64,000 nt of DNA from Peromyscus leucopus (GCF_004664715.2 NC_051075.1:88759709-88823708), one strand, 5' to 3'. Counted from the first letter of the stretch, positions 1 to 13,999 are shown. Notes: generated from the sequence alone by a model not told the origin. Numbers and translations: made by a program.

Positions 1-150
1 GGGGGATGCACCACAGCACACATGTGGAGGTCAGAGGACAACTTCCAAGAGTCAGTTCTCTCCTTCCACAGTGGGATCCAGGGACTGGACTCAGGTCATC
101 AGCTTGCACAGCAAACACATTTTCTCTCTGAGCCGTCTCGTGGGCCTCTG
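1..150 (-). mobile_element. B2/B3-type SINE fragment
   Basis: GTGGAGGTCAGAGGACAACT followed by GGGATCCAGGGACTGGACTC, and CTGAGCCGTCTC, is the reverse complement of a B2/B3 body. Truncated by the window edge. Confidence 0.6.
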
Positions 151-324
151 TCCAGTTTTTCATGTGGGTGATGGGGTCTGAATTCCGGTCCTCATATTCA
201 TTTATCCCCTGAACCACTACACCTGGGCCTCTGTCCGGTTTCGTTGTTCAGAACAGCTCTTGGCCAGCCATTTCTAAGGGCCACTCACTCTGGACTTAAT
301 TGTTTTTCATGGTTAGAAAGTAGA

Positions 325-475
325 GGGATCTCTGAGTTCGAGGCCAGCCTGGTCTACAGAGTGAGTTCCAGGACAGCCAGGGCTACACAGAGAAAACCTC
401 TTAAAAAGAAAAGAAAAGAAAAGAAAAGGAAATAAAAGATAAGAAAAGAAAAAAGAAAAGAAAAGAAAGCACAAG
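325..475 (+). mobile_element. B1 SINE, 3' half, with A/G-rich tail
   Basis: CTCTGAGTTCGAGGCCAGCC through CAGGGCTACACAGAGAAAAC is the 3' half of B1 in the mouse-type form. An AAAAG-rich tail follows. Confidence 0.85.
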
Positions 476-573
476 TCTGTGTCAGAAATGTTTCGGATCG
501 TTTGGATTTTGGAATATTTACCTATACAAAGCAAAACAGTATTTTGTGGCTAATGGGACATTTGAAAAACTTA

Positions 574-1546
<973 letters not shown>

Positions 1547-1588
1547 CTTGTTAGTCGTGAAGGAGTCCCACACAATCACCTTCCCGTC
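1547..1588 (-). CDS. Gnb5: Gnb5 exon 3 (short-form residues 84-97)
   Basis: A 42-bp exon of exactly 14 codons, DGKVIVWDSFTTNK, containing the WD pair that closes blade 1. It is flanked by a CTGCAG acceptor and a GTGAGG donor. It begins and ends on codon boundaries, so skipping it would keep the frame while removing one strand of blade 1. Confidence 0.95.
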
Positions 1589-2659
1589 CTGCAGAGAGAA
1601 GAAACGGACAGTTCAGTGATGGCCTGGAAGTCCTCAGAGTTGTGTCCCGATATGCCTATATGCCTATATCCCTATATGCTGCCAGGGAGGCAGCCGAAAT
1701 CAGGAGGATCAAGCCCCTCCCACTTATGTGAATGAAGGGGGTGAGGAAGAGGGGGCCGGGTTTTCTAGAGAGCTTTATGAAGGCATGGCTCTCTGTTTCA
1801 CATTTTTTTTCTGGATGGCATGAGAGAAAGCAAGACTCTGATACTTTCTTTCCTTTTGGACAGAGGCTCATGCAGCCCGGGCTGGCTTAGACCTTGACCG
1901 GATGACCTTGAACATTGGATGTGCCTGCTCTCTGAGTGCCGGGTTTACAGGCATGCACCACCATGCCGGCTCAGGCTCAGGTTGGTAATCCCTCAAACCA
2001 TTTGCAAGTACGGGTGGTGAAGGAGGCTGGGGGGGGGGGGATGACCTGGGAAATCCCTCTGAGGCAGAAGCAAGGTCTGCTGTCAAAGTGACAGAATCTC
2101 TCCAGACCACATCTGGTGGGAGGAGTCAGGGTAATGAGAGGAGAGGCTGAGGTCAAAGGGCATAGTTTGCAGCCCTTTAAGATCCCTGAGCTCATGTGTC
2201 TCTGGAGCTAATTTTTGGCTAAATGGCCAAACAGGATGCACAGGATGGTTTAGGAAAGCCACACACTCTGGAGACAGGAACACTGATTCAGTGTGGCGAT
2301 TTCCTCTGCCTGCCATTTCCCTCCGCCTACCCATGGTGCACTCCGAAGTCTCGTTAAACTAAATGTGCTCTTCCACAAGCTGATGTACTTGCCAGGCGCC
2401 CACATACCTGGAGAGAATGTACCTCCACCCCCAAACCCTGTTCCCACGCACCAGGGTGATCAATCTCCTTTGTTACAGGGAGAAGGTTGCTGGGAATCCG
2501 AAGATTGTTCCAGAATCATCGGTGTTTCCTGCCTCCATCCAACACTTCCACGCATACCCCCCTACCTCGCTTGAGCAGCGGTGGATGCGTGGAGGGTACT
2601 CAGAAGTGGCCATGTGGCCTTGCCTCCCCTTCCTTCTCCAGTAAAAGAGGCACACGAGG

Positions 2660-2875
2660 CCTGGGGTTTGTAAGTGAGTCCCTACACTGCTTGTCTGGCA
2701 TGCATGAAGCCCCGGGTTCAGTTCTCAGCACTTCACAAACTGGGTGTGGGGGTGCACACCTGTAACCCTAGCACTTGGGAGGTGGAGGCCGGAGGGTCAG
2801 AAGTTCGAGGTTATCCAAGGTAACAGTGCTTCTGAGGCCAGCCTGGGAAACAGGAGACCCTGTCTTTAAAAGGGA
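2660..2875 (+). mobile_element. B4 SINE (ID + B1 composite)
   Basis: An ID-like 5' part (GCATGAAGCCCCGGGTTCAG) is followed by a B1-like body (GTGGGGGTGCACACCTGTAA; GAGGCCAGCCTGGGAAACAG). Confidence 0.75.
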
Positions 2876-2994
2876 GGCAGGTGAGTGACAGGAAATCCCC
2901 CACACTTGGATGCTTGCAAAGATTTAAAAGTCAAATAGCTGAGTAGTAACCACTTTATGTAAGTAAAGACTAGACAGAAATGCACTCAAATGGT

Positions 2995-3110
2995 AAGTTG
3001 GATATGGCAACATGAATCAGCACTTGAGAGGCTGAGGCAGGGGAATTGCACATGTGAGGACAGTTTAGCCTACAAAGCAAGACCTTGTCTAACAAAACTG
3101 AACAATAAAT
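2995..3110 (+). mobile_element. Old diverged B1 SINE
   Basis: CAGCACTTGAGAGGCTGAGG and AGACCTTGTCTAACAAAAC retain the B1 order, with many substitutions. Confidence 0.55.
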
Positions 3111-3350
3111 AAAATTGAATTAAGATGATGGTTGAAACAGAGGAGTGAAAACTCTGCTCCACTTTCTGGTGTTTTTAATATGCATGGGGGATAAATTGGT
3201 TATAGATATAAAATAAAAAGCAAGTGCAACATGACAGGTCACACAGCACATTAATAACACTTGTCCTATCCAGCATGACCCTGATAGAGACATTAAAGCA
3301 GGGGTCATCCAGAGCATGTACACTGTCTTTTTAAAAAGATTTTTGTTTTT

Positions 3351-3600
<250 letters not shown>

Positions 3601-3734
3601 CCCAGAACACGTACACTTTCATACTTACAAAGGTTATTAAGAAAAGAAGAACCCTTGTTTGAAAGACCTGATCCACAGCCAGATGTGTGGGAAAACCTAT
3701 ACTGATCATAAGAGTCTGATCTACAGACTATATT

Positions 3735-3890
3735 AGTTCATAGGTTTCTGTTTGTTTGAGACAAGGTCATAGGTAGCCCAGGCTGCTCTTAACTCATGTA
3801 ACCATGGATGACCTTGAACTCCTGACCCTCCTGCCTCCACCTCTCAGGTGCTGGTATTGTAGGTATGTGCTACCATACCTGGTGGCAATT
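3735..3890 (-). mobile_element. B1/B4-type SINE
   Basis: GTTTGAGACAAGGTCATAGG, AACTCCTGACCCTCCTGCCT and GTGCTACCATACCTGG are the reverse complement of a diverged B1. Confidence 0.65.
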
Positions 3891-4384
3891 AATAAGAGAC
3901 CAGCACCACTGAAACAGAACTTTCTGGAAGTGTTTCCTGAGGGTTAGCACATGGAGGCTGTGGTCCAGAGGCAGCCAAGGTTGTACCTCATGCTGGCAGC
4001 TGAACTTGGTAATGTGTAAGAATCACTCAGGTGGTACTGGTTTTGAAGGCACTAAGGGGTCATGGAGAGCAGCTGAGGCCGGACACTATGTGGCAAGGCT
4101 GGAGTCCTGGAAGGAGAGGCCATCAGAAAGGTTCAGCCTCCTTAGCAGTGGAAGGCCCAGGATTGAAGGGGTCATAAAGAGAAGTTAAGGCATGCCACCA
4201 TGCGGCATGCCATGCGGCAGTGTTCTAGGCCCTGAAGAGGGCCCAGAAGAGGCTACTGGTGAAGGTACAGCCAAGTGGCAGAGGAGAAACCAACATTTTG
4301 GAGATGCCAGTACCATGAGACAATCACCAAGGACAGCAGCGGTGGCGTGGAGCTGGCTTGAGTCTAGGAGCAAGCCAGGAAACC

Positions 4385-4545
4385 GTGATTCTTCGTTGCC
4401 TGTTTGAGCTCCTGCCTCCAGGTTCATGTCGTGAGTTCCTGCCTTGCCTTCCCTTAGTAGACTGTGACTGGAGCAGGTAAGCTGAAATATTGCTTTTTGG
4501 TCCTGGTGTTTTATCATAGCAGTAGAAACCCAACTAAGACAATAT
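4385..4545 (+). mobile_element. 3' end of an ERVL-MaLR-like LTR fragment
   Basis: CTCCTGCCTCCAGGTTCATG, GACTGTGACTGGAGCAGG and TAGAAACCCAACTAAGAC match the 3' end of common rodent MaLR-like LTRs. The subfamily is uncertain. Confidence 0.45.
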
Positions 4546-4949
4546 CTAACCTAAAATACATAAAAAAATATATGGCTGAGGGAGTCAGTTTCCCTCCTTA
4601 CTTTATCAGGGACATTCCATGTGCCCAATACAACGTCACAGAAAAATGGAATGCCAGTTCCAAGGCTAGGTCACAAAAGAGCACTGCTCTGCTTCTGTGT
4701 CCCTCTCCTAGGTCACCTGCTGGAAGGGAGGTCAGCTACCGAGTTGTGAGCAGAAACTATGGGAAGGTTCCCACAGCCAGAAACAAAGAGCAGGGCATCC
4801 TGGGAGCTGTCACACAGTCAGCCATCTGTAGCCACACCTACATCCTTAGCAACCTCGCGGTGGAGTAAGAACCAATGCCCAGGTGTCCAACTCTCAGAAT
4901 CCTCTGATATATGACGTCCTTATGCTAGGCTGTTTAATTTGGGGGTAAT

Positions 4950-5030
4950 TTATTTCAGTGCTGGAGATGGAACCCAGGGCTCTGTGCTTGTCAGGCACAG
5001 GCTGGACCTCAGAGCTAAATCTTCTATCTC
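4950..5030 (-). mobile_element. ID/B4-type SINE fragment
   Basis: CTGGAGATGGAACCCAGGGC and CTTGTCAGGCACAGGC are the reverse complement of an ID/B4 5' part. Confidence 0.5.
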
Positions 5031-5162
5031 AGTTTTGGGGTGATGTGTTATGTAGCAATGAACATATAAGATACAAAGAGAAACTGCATAAGGTATACAA
5101 GAAGTTATACATTCCAAAGAATTATGTTAAATTTCTTATTATTAAGCACAATAAGAATTAAT

Positions 5163-5295
5163 AAACCACTGGGTGTGGTGGCGAACACCTTTAATCCCAG
5201 CACTCAGAAGGCAGAGGCAGGTGGACCTAAGTTCAAGGAACGAACAGAGTGAGTTCCAGGACAGCCAGGGCTACGTACTGAGACCCTGTTAAAAA
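5163..5295 (+). mobile_element. B1 SINE (mouse-type 3' half)
   Basis: TGGTGGCGAACACCTTTAAT, CCAGCACTCAGAAGGCAGAG and AGTTCCAGGACAGCCAGGGC, then an A tail. Confidence 0.9.
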
Positions 5296-5302
5296 AATAC
5301 AC

Positions 5303-5530
5303 TGTTGCCAGGCGGTGGTGGTGCATGCCTATAATCCCAGCACTTGGGAGGCAGAGTCAGGTGGATCTTTGAGTTTGAGGCCAGCCTGGGCTACAGAGTG
5401 AGTTCCAGGAAAGGCACAAAGCTACACAGAGAAACCCTGTCTCGAAAAACCAACCAACCAACCAACCAAACAAACAAACAAATAAATATATAAATAAATA
5501 AAATAAAACCAAACAACAACAAAAAATATA
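5303..5530 (+). mobile_element. B1 SINE (cricetid-type 3' half) with a long A-rich tail
   Basis: GCCAGGCGGTGGTGGTGCAT, CTTGGGAGGCAGAGTCAGGT and CAGGAAAGGCACAAAGCTAC, followed by (CCAA)n/(CAAA)n/(TAAA)n tail sequence. It directly follows another B1 whose 3' half is of the older type, so two B1 lineages sit side by side. Confidence 0.92.
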
Positions 5531-5951
5531 CACTGTTATATTTTAAAAAGCCATTAGTGGGATCTCAATCATTTATGGCCCCCTCAAAGTAGGGAAAGAC
5601 TTTTAAAAATGGCTTCACTCATAAATGAGACCTTGTGATATGCTTAAGGAGAAATCATTTCTCATGCTTCATCAAAGGAGTCAGGCACAGTCTGGAGTGT
5701 TTCTTCTATCACTGATTCAAAATCAGTGGCATCTCCAGGGTGCCAGAGCACCTGTCTGTCCAGTGCTGGGGATCAACCCCAAGGCACAGTGCATGTCAGA
5801 TAAGGACACTAACACTGATATACACTCTCAACACTGCAGGGGGATGCTCTTGACTCACATCCCTTGGAGAGTAAGCAAAGTCCTAAAGAGGAGACGGGCC
5901 GTGGACTGGATGGCTCTTTCTTCCTGAGCTGTGTGACTGGAAACCCACTCA

Positions 5952-6242
<291 letters not shown>

Positions 6243-6424
6243 TCACATTTCTAGAGCACTATGTAGACTTTACTCTTGGCCCGGAGAGATGGGCAGAGCA
6301 GACAGCAGAGTCAGGCTGCTATCTCCATGTAACAGGCAGACACCAAGGCTCACACAGACTCTTTGGATAATACAAGTCCATACAACTTGCTGGGAGCCAG
6401 GGTGGAACTTGAGGATTTTACCTT

Positions 6425-6720
6425 TCGGTGTGCGTGTGCATGTGTGTGAGTGCTTATGTTTGCCAGAAGACAACCTCGGGTGTCATCCTCAGGAATAATA
6501 TCTACGTCTTTGAGACAGGGTCTTTCACTTGGCCTGGAATTCACCAATTAGGCTACATGGGCTGCCAGGGCTCCTCCTGTCTCTGCCTCCTCAGCACTGG
6601 GATTAAAAGCACATGCTACCACACCAGGCAGGTTTATAGGGATGCTGGCAACTGAACTCAGGTCTTAGTGCTTCCATGGCAAGCACTTTGTGGAAGGAAC
6701 CACCCATTCCCAGGCCCTAC
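6425..6720 (-). mobile_element. Rodent interspersed repeat of unassigned family
   Basis: GAGACAGGGTCTTTCACTTG, CTGGAATTCACCAATTAGGC and CACTGGGATTAAAAGCACAT. The same wording recurs in diverged form at 22755-22985 and 48135-48275, so this is a dispersed family. I could not name it. Confidence 0.55.
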
Positions 6721-7839
6721 CCCTTTCTACTCACAAGGGAAGCTGACTTGATTAAAAACCGCCCACACTGGCAGTAAGCTGCATCCAACTGTCCCTGTGC
6801 CTAGCCAAGGCCTGGGGCATGATGGGAGCTACAGGAATCACCAAACAAGCGCTGAGCAATGATGACCATGCGAGGCTGCTGAAGTTCATAGTTCACAGAA
6901 ATCGACACTGTCCTGAAAGTCTGGACAGAATCCGCTCATGACATCACTGTACCAAGGCAGAGCTCCACACAGCAGTCTCTCTGGGGCTAGGACCTGTGTC
7001 CTTTTCCTGAGGCCAAGAAACAGCTCATGGGCCTAGAGAGGGGTGGCTGATGCTAGTCAAGCAACGGCGAGGAAATGAACAGTCCATCATGAAGCTGACG
7101 GGAGACAGAGTTTGGCCGGGTTCAGGGGCTCCCCTTCACGGGAGGCAGCTGAGGGGTACCACTCTCTTGTTGGTTAGTGGTTGAACCAGGATAGGCCTGG
7201 GCTCCTGAGCCTGTCTGCAAGCAGGGGGAAGATGGGACCGCTCAGATGGGAAGGCCTGGTTCCTGCGGTCAGGGCAGTGGGATGTTGAGCCGCTCCTCCA
7301 TGGGAGGAAGCTGGGGCAGGCTGATGGGGACCGCCCCCTTCCTGTAGCCAGGGCTATGACAACTGTGCTCCTCATGGACATCCCCCTGCCTCCCTTCCTG
7401 TGTTCTTACCTCCCCCCTCTGAGTCCAAAGAGCTGTCTTATAGAACCATAGTCTAGTGGGCCACATCAGGAAGTAATGCTGGCGAACCTACAGGCCTTGC
7501 TGAGCTGCCCTACCCCGACGGCACCCTTCACAACAAAGGTAAGCTTAAGGTCACTCCCTGCATCCCTTGGGGCCCTTCGGTCCCTGTCTGGTGCTCACTC
7601 ATGATGAGATTCGGCCCAGGCACTCTTGTCAGGAACCCCACAGGGAGACAGACAATTGACTTTCTAGAGGGACATGCTACCGTCTGTCCCTCTGCTGTTG
7701 ATGGTGACTTTGACCAGTTGGTGAAGGTGGTCCACCGGTTACCTTTCCCACCTTCTAGCATGAAAAAGTACCTTATGGGGATGGGTTCTGAGACTATCTA
7801 AATAGGGTGCTTCTCCTCCAACTTTTGGGGAGTGCTTCT

Positions 7840-8035
7840 TGAGAGTCTCGCTTAACTCAGGCTGGTCTCAAATTTGCTGTGCAGCTGAAGATGGTCTTGA
7901 CCTTCTGATGTTCCCGCTTCCACTTCCCCACTTCTGGGCTGACAGACATGTGCCCCCATGCCTGGTTTATGTGGTGCCTTGTACATGGAGGCAAGCACCC
8001 TGCCCACTGAGCTTTACCCCCAGACCTCTGCTTCT
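7840..8035 (-). mobile_element. B4 SINE
   Basis: A B1-like body (AACTCAGGCTGGTCTCAAAT; GACATGTGCCCCCATGCCTG) followed by an ID-like part (GAGGCAAGCACCCTGCCCAC), all in reverse orientation. Confidence 0.7.
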
Positions 8036-8574
8036 CCAGCTCCAACGCCCTCATGGTACCACGCACTAACAGCTGTTACCACACTGCTGGTTGACAGCTG
8101 GTGATTTCCCTAAGCCCTTCATTCCTTCTACACCCACTGGCTGCTTTCCCCACCTGGCCCAATGATTCATTATTGACAGTAGTGTGGACTCGATGGATTC
8201 CACTGTATTCACCAAGTCATAACCAGTTTCTATTACTTCTTTTCCCCTGGGCCACATTCTTTTTCCACTGGGCCACATTCTCAACTTTGGGTGTGCCAGG
8301 AAAGTACTCTACTACTGAGTGACTTTCTTGACTTTTCTGTGCTGTGCTCCAATGCCCAAATTGTCCTTGTGACCCAGGAGAGGGCCCATCAGGCAGGCAC
8401 TTAGGACTCCCTGCCACATTTCATTATCTCTGGGAGCTCCCAATCCAGGCGTCTTGCACTATGCCAACCATGAAATTAGTCATTTCTCCAAGAAAGCCCG
8501 ATCCCTGTGAGTGTCCCTTGAGAAGAAGGAGCAAAGGCGTGCAAAGAGGTCCCTATGAAAACACCAACTGTTTC

Positions 8575-8700
8575 AGCATAGTGGTGCACGCCTGTAATGC
8601 CAGCAGTCACGAGGCCCAGACAGGTGGATCTCTGTGAGTTTGAAGCCAGCCAGAGTTAGATAGTGAGAACCTGGCCCCAAAACAAAACAAAAGAAACAAA
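8575..8700 (+). mobile_element. B1 SINE
   Basis: GTGGTGCACGCCTGTAATGC, CAGACAGGTGGATCTCTGTG and AGTTTGAAGCCAGCC, then a CAAAA-rich tail. Confidence 0.85.
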
Positions 8701-8961
8701 GCAAAGATACTGAAATAAAAGAAAACCTCAATGGTAAAAGCTCTTGTACATTACAAAATACTGTGACGGTGCTCAATGCTTATGCTGAAGAACCCACTGA
8801 AATGCTGAGAGCCTGTTCCACAAAGAACACACCAGCAGCCTCCTGCAGACACAGGCCTTTCAAGACATACTGGAAAAGTTAAAAAACAGATTCAATTTTC
8901 TGAATCCTTACAGGCCTTTTACACGAGCCTCCACTGTTAGGGAGCATGTCCTATTTAATTC

Positions 8962-9185
8962 CTTTTAAAGATTTATTTATCTTTATGTGTATGAGTGTCT
9001 GCCTACATCAATGTATACGCACCAAGTATATGCAGTGCCGGCAGAAGCCAGAAGGGGGCATCAGATCCCCTGAAGCTGGAGTTACAGACTGTGGTGAGCT
9101 GCAGTGTGGGTGCTGGGAACTGATTTGGGCTGCTGTGGAGGAGCAGTCAGTGTTCTTAACTCTTGAGTCATTTCTGTAGTTCTGT
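8962..9185 (-). mobile_element. B3 SINE
   Basis: AGATTTATTTATCTTTATGT, GCCAGAAGGGGGCATCAGAT and GGGTGCTGGGAACTGATTTG are the reverse complement of B3. Confidence 0.85.
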
Positions 9186-9194
9186 TTAGTATTT

Positions 9195-9358
9195 TTTGTT
9201 TGTTTGTTTTGTTTTTCGAGACAGGGTTTCTCTGTGTAGCTTTGCGCCTTTCCTAGAACTCGATGGCCAACCAGGCGGGCCTCGAACTCACAGAGATCCT
9301 CCTGGCTCTGCCTCCCGAGTGCTGGGATTAAAGGCGTGCACCACGACGGCCCGGCCTG
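9195..9358 (-). mobile_element. B1 SINE (cricetid-type)
   Basis: TTTTTCGAGACAGGGTTTCT, GTAGCTTTGCGCCTTTCCTA and GCTGGGATTAAAGGCGTGCA. The GCTTTGCGCCTTTCC box is the cricetid-type diagnostic. Confidence 0.95.
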
Positions 9359-9399
9359 TTTAGTATTTTATATTGAAACCCCTACCCAAACTCCCGCAG

Positions 9400-10860
9400 C
9401 TTCCCTTGCTTCAGGATTAGGGGAAGCCTAGCTTTCCAACATCCCTCCGAAAAAAACAAGACGTCTCACCAACTAAAAGAGGGCCCTCGTTATATAACTC
9501 CAATTTTAACACATCCCAACTATCAATTATCCTTTCTCTTCACGTCTTCCCTTCCCACACGGATTCACTCCCAACCCACTCCATCCTGCTTCTATCTGCC
9601 AAATCCTGCAAGCATTGAATTAAAGAATTACAAAAAAATTAAAGATCAGGAAAATAAAAGAAAATCTGGAAATGAGCTAAATATGTATTTGTGGAGCTGG
9701 GCTGGAGGCAGGGATGATTTCTACTTTGCCTTCTGACAGATTGTTCCTCCAGGATGATATATATATTTTAAGAAGTGTTGAACATTCTGGTTTCTACAAT
9801 AGGAATGCTAACTGCTTAGGGAATCTGGCTGGCAGGTAAGCTTCAGGAAGCCAGCAGTGGGCTCTGCTTGAGGCATCTGGGACTAAGAACCCTCTCTTGG
9901 CCACACACACACACAGCCATCTGCCTTCCGGCAAGTCACCTCTCCTCTTGATGGCTTGGTCCCTTATCAGTCCCTCTTGAGAGCTGCTCAAGCCTGGCGC
10001 AGAGGGGACTCTTGCTAACCCAGAAATCAGGACCCAGAGACACCAGGGGCTGTTGGGGGATATCTGACTCAGAGACTGAGACTATGTAAGGGGCTCTCAG
10101 TGGGCCTTCTCAGCTAAGGAAAGCAAAAGCCCAAAGCCGTGATGCAGTCAGGGACAGCAAAGGGACTCATCACAGACAGCAGGGTGATGTAATGTCTGCG
10201 CCCCCGTGACGCCTGTTATCCGCTGACAGTGGCCACTGTCGTCAGGGTGGTGCAGATCTATCTTTTTGTGCTTGTCCCTGGCTGCAGCATGGAATAGTGA
10301 GGACACTGAGGAGGGAACCCAGCCAGGGGACTCCTCTCGTTGGCAGAATCCTCTGCAGAGACCACGTGCTGTGTCATGCTCCTGTGGTCCCTCTCAGACA
10401 TGCCTGCCACAGCCTAGAAGCTGGTCCACAGGAACCTGTTCCCTGAGCGCCACATCCAGGGTGTCCGCTACCTTCACTGCCTGCCTGCTCGGCTGGAGCC
10501 CCTGCAGCTTACACTGCTGAATATTCGGGACAAGTGTAGTCAGAACCAGAAGCCGCGGCTGAGACTCCGAAAGAGGGAGACAGACGTGATCAGCTGGTGT
10601 TAAGGACCATGCCAAACACCTCGGGAGAAGAAGAAGACGGTCCCTGCTCTAAGGAGGCTTACAGCCTGGAACTAACAGGCAGGGCAACACCCAGGCATCA
10701 AGTACTCTGAAGTGTGACGGTGACTAACAGGTTGTCATATGCGGTCAGGGAGCCACAGGGTGGTCCGCATCACTTGCTGGCAGGCTGTCAAAGGTAACGC
10801 CATTAAGAGCATGAATTTAAAGGGGGTATAAAAAGTGGGATAAGGAAAGGACAGGTAGGA
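9400..10860. other. Gnb5 intron 1, mostly unique sequence
   Basis: About 1.5 kb with no SINE I can recognise and no convincing open frame. I see no conserved motif. Confidence 0.45.
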
Positions 10861-10862
10861 AG

Positions 10863-10916
10863 CTCCCTCCCTCCCTCCCTCCCTCCCTCCCTCCCTCCCT
10901 CCCTCCCTCCCTTCCT
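10863..10916. repeat. (CCCT)n microsatellite
   Basis: About 54 bp of nearly perfect CCCT repeat, a polypyrimidine tract on the plus strand. Confidence 0.97.
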
Positions 10917-11834
10917 CAGACATGTTCCACCGCACCAAGGCTTTTGGTGTATTTGGACAATATCCCCCGTTTATGGCATTGGGGTTGGGCAGAGGTCTTT
11001 ATACAACAGCTTGAGAACACAGTCTTAAAGTTCTATTTCTACAGGCGAGAAGCCAAAACTCCGAGGTGCTGAGGACTTTCTGCACACATACTTCAGCCCT
11101 TGAGAACAGGTATACACCTTCAACAGTGGGATCAACTTTATGCAGTGTCTGGGAGTTCTTGGAAAATCAAGGACGATGACACTCAGGCATGGGAGACACC
11201 CTAACCGTGAATTCCCATAGGGGAGCCAGATCAGTGGGGTCACAGGGTTAGCCAAGAGACTGCTTGGTCCTAGCTTGACCTCTGTCTGGTTATGGGAAGT
11301 TAGATTAGAATGCCACAGTATGCACAATACTCAGCTCCTGCAGTAACCAAACTCTGTGCTGAGCTCCAGGTCGGCGGGGCTGAACGTGAGGGAGAGTCCC
11401 AGCAGCATGGAGCCTGAGATCCGGTGAATACGGGACACACACAAGGAAGAGTGGTTTGCAAACTTCCATTTCAGCTGCAGAAGTCTCCCTCCACTTTCTC
11501 TGAGAGGTGAAAACTTACTAGACGACACAAAAGGGAAACTGGGCTGCGAAATCACGAGGGAGGGTGGTGGGATCCAAGGCTAGCCACGCCAGCAAGGGGG
11601 AAGGCCATTGAGCTACACCCGGCTCTCTTACTTCTCAGGGGAGGGCGGGGCTAATGGAACGGCATCATTTTCAATTCCATGGAAGCAATAGGCTCCTTGA
11701 AGCCTCGGCTGCCCACTCTGAAATGAAAGCATCTGAGTTATCAAGCTGGGCTCGTGGGAATAATCTCTCACCCTGGGAGATTAATCTCCCATCAGGGCAG
11801 AACTGCCTCTCAGCTTCCAGGCAACACTGAATAA

Positions 11835-11965
11835 CTGGCCGTGGGGGTGCACACCTGGAATCCTGGCATTTTGGGAGGTGGAGGCATTAGAATCAGAAGT
11901 TCAAGGTCATCCTCAGCTACCTAGCGTACTTAGAGACCAGAATGGGATACGTGAGATCCCATCTC
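11835..11965 (+). mobile_element. Diverged B1/B4 SINE
   Basis: GTGGGGGTGCACACCTGGAA, TTTTGGGAGGTGGAGGCATT and AGAAGTTCAAGGTCATCC. Confidence 0.65.
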
Positions 11966-11999
11966 TCAGCTTTCTCCCCAGAAAAGTCTCTCTTGTACA

Positions 12000-13250
12000 G
12001 AACAGGAGCAACTATTGGGTTAAATGTAAAACGTGTCTCCAATATATTTAATACCATCTCCTAAGAGCTTACCAAGTTATAAGTGTAAAAGCAAGCCACG
12101 GTGTGCATCCAAACATGAACAGCGGTGCCGGCAGGTGGGGCTTGCAAGGACTCGCCTCCTTTGCTTTACCCAGCTGCCCCACAGGGAGTGTGGATGCTGG
12201 GAGGATCCATTAGAAAGACTTCCCTGGTGAGCTCCCTCCAAGCTATGACTGCACAGCAGCGGAGGGAAGAGGACCGGAAATGAAAGGCAGGCTGGCGTCC
12301 TGCTCCCTCTCCAGGCACCAGAGGGCGGGCGGAGCAGTAGGCAGGAAGCCGTCTGCAGGGCACTGGCTTTCTCTCAGCCTGGGTACTGGGGCTGTATTTC
12401 CTCAGAACATGGAAAAGCGACTGACACGTTTGCTTCAGGTCTGTCTAGAGTATGGTTTCGCCTAGATCTCCCTTTAATCCGTGAGATCAGGGCTCCAGCT
12501 ATGGAGTGAGAGGAAAACCTTTCCCCAAACCACATTTAGAAAACAGACCGAAAAGTCAGTGGCCCTCACTGGTAAATCCTGGGATTAACCCAAATGGAGT
12601 CTGGATTTGTACACTGAAAAATTACATAAATTTGCTTTCACAGCTTTGGTCCTTAACAAAATTCATAGCTGTCTCAAGAGGAGCTGGGACTCTGGATAAA
12701 GCTCCCACAGCCCAGGATGCTGTGACCCGCCAGCATTTCCCGCTGTCAGCCTGCCTTCCAGATCATTCCTCGCTCCAGTGGTGAGACTCTAATGTTGAGC
12801 TGTGACCTCCTCCCATTGTCCTTGACACCGTCCGTCCCCAAACTCAGTCTTTCCTACAGCACAAGAGGGAGGGCTCTTAACGTGAAGAGCACCTCCACAT
12901 CCCAGAGACCTCTCAAGGGAACAATGCATCCTCACAGACATTCTGTGCTGACTAGACCACGGCGGACATACTGACCAGTACTCCGTCTTTATTCATTTTG
13001 CTATTTTAACAAAAAGCATCTCTGCACTGAAGAACACTACCAGAAATCTTCCTTGGCTTTCCTCCAGCAGCTTTGGCAATGCCAGCCTGAGTGTTACCCC
13101 TCTCTCCTCCTGGGCCTCACGTGTGTTCTCATCTAGAATGGGTGGTAGAAGAATAATACTCTTTATATCTGGGGCCTGAGGCTGGAGAAGGAATGGCCCT
13201 TCCTGATCTAAGGGCCATTGGTAGGCCAAACCCATGGCTCCCGATGAGGC
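12000..13250. other. Gnb5 intron 1, no recognisable element
   Basis: About 1.2 kb of apparently unique intron sequence with no SINE, LTR or exon-like feature that I can support. Confidence 0.4.
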
Positions 13251-13254
13251 TCAT

Positions 13255-13620
13255 CATATCCTTAGGAACTGTGAAGGCGTCACCTTATGAGGCAAAGGGG
13301 CTTTGCAGATGGGAAGATGTCGAAGATTTTGAGATGGGACTGTGATCTGGGTGGACCCAGTGGAACTCCGGGGGGTCCTTCTCATAGGGGACAACAGAGT
13401 GAGTCAGAGAGGGTGATGTCAGAAGCAGTGGTCAGACTAAAGTGGCCTGCGAGCCATGAACAGCCTCTAGGAACTGAGACCATAAACTCTAAGCCCAAGA
13501 GCACGATGTCCTCAGGCTGTGGATGTAGGGACTGCCTCTCCCCAGAGCCTCTGAACCCACTGACCCATTTAGACTTCTGACTGCCTGAGCTCACAGCTGC
13601 CAGACTGTGGGACTCTGTGC
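13255..13620 (+). mobile_element. Ancient mammal-wide LTR-like repeat
   Basis: CACCTTATGAGGCAAAGGGG, CTTTGCAGATGGGAAGATGT, TTTTGAGATGGGACTGTGAT and AGACTTCTGACTGCC follow, in order, the wording of an old LTR family also common in human DNA. The exact name cannot be fixed by eye. Confidence 0.5.
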
Positions 13621-13999
13621 AGCATGGGGTAAATAGACAATTAACACAAGCTGTGGCTGCGTGACTGTAAAATGAAGCAAGCAACCCTCATTCTCAGCAG
13701 ATGGGGGTGAGCTGGGGGGCTCTGGGGAGAAGAACTCAGCAGGAGGTTAAGGGAGCAGGAGCTCCTGGCTGGGCAACTGAGGCAGGCTACTCCCTGTTCT
13801 ACAAGCCATCTGAGTTACTTCAGGCATGTCACGCTGGCCAAGGATCTGGCTGGGGATGAAGTCCACAGAGAAGACACGGGTCTGAGTGTTGAAGTTACAG
13901 GACTGAGGAGAGTTTGACTCAGGAATCGCTCATTCCCTTCCCGTTTCTCGTCTCCATCTGTTACTCGGACTTACAAAAACACTTATTTACATATCTGTT

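Noticed and set aside
4006..4868. Plus-strand open frames between SINEs in Gnb5 intron 2
   Set aside because: No conserved motif, no splice-site support, and they overlap repeat text; chance frames in intron DNA.
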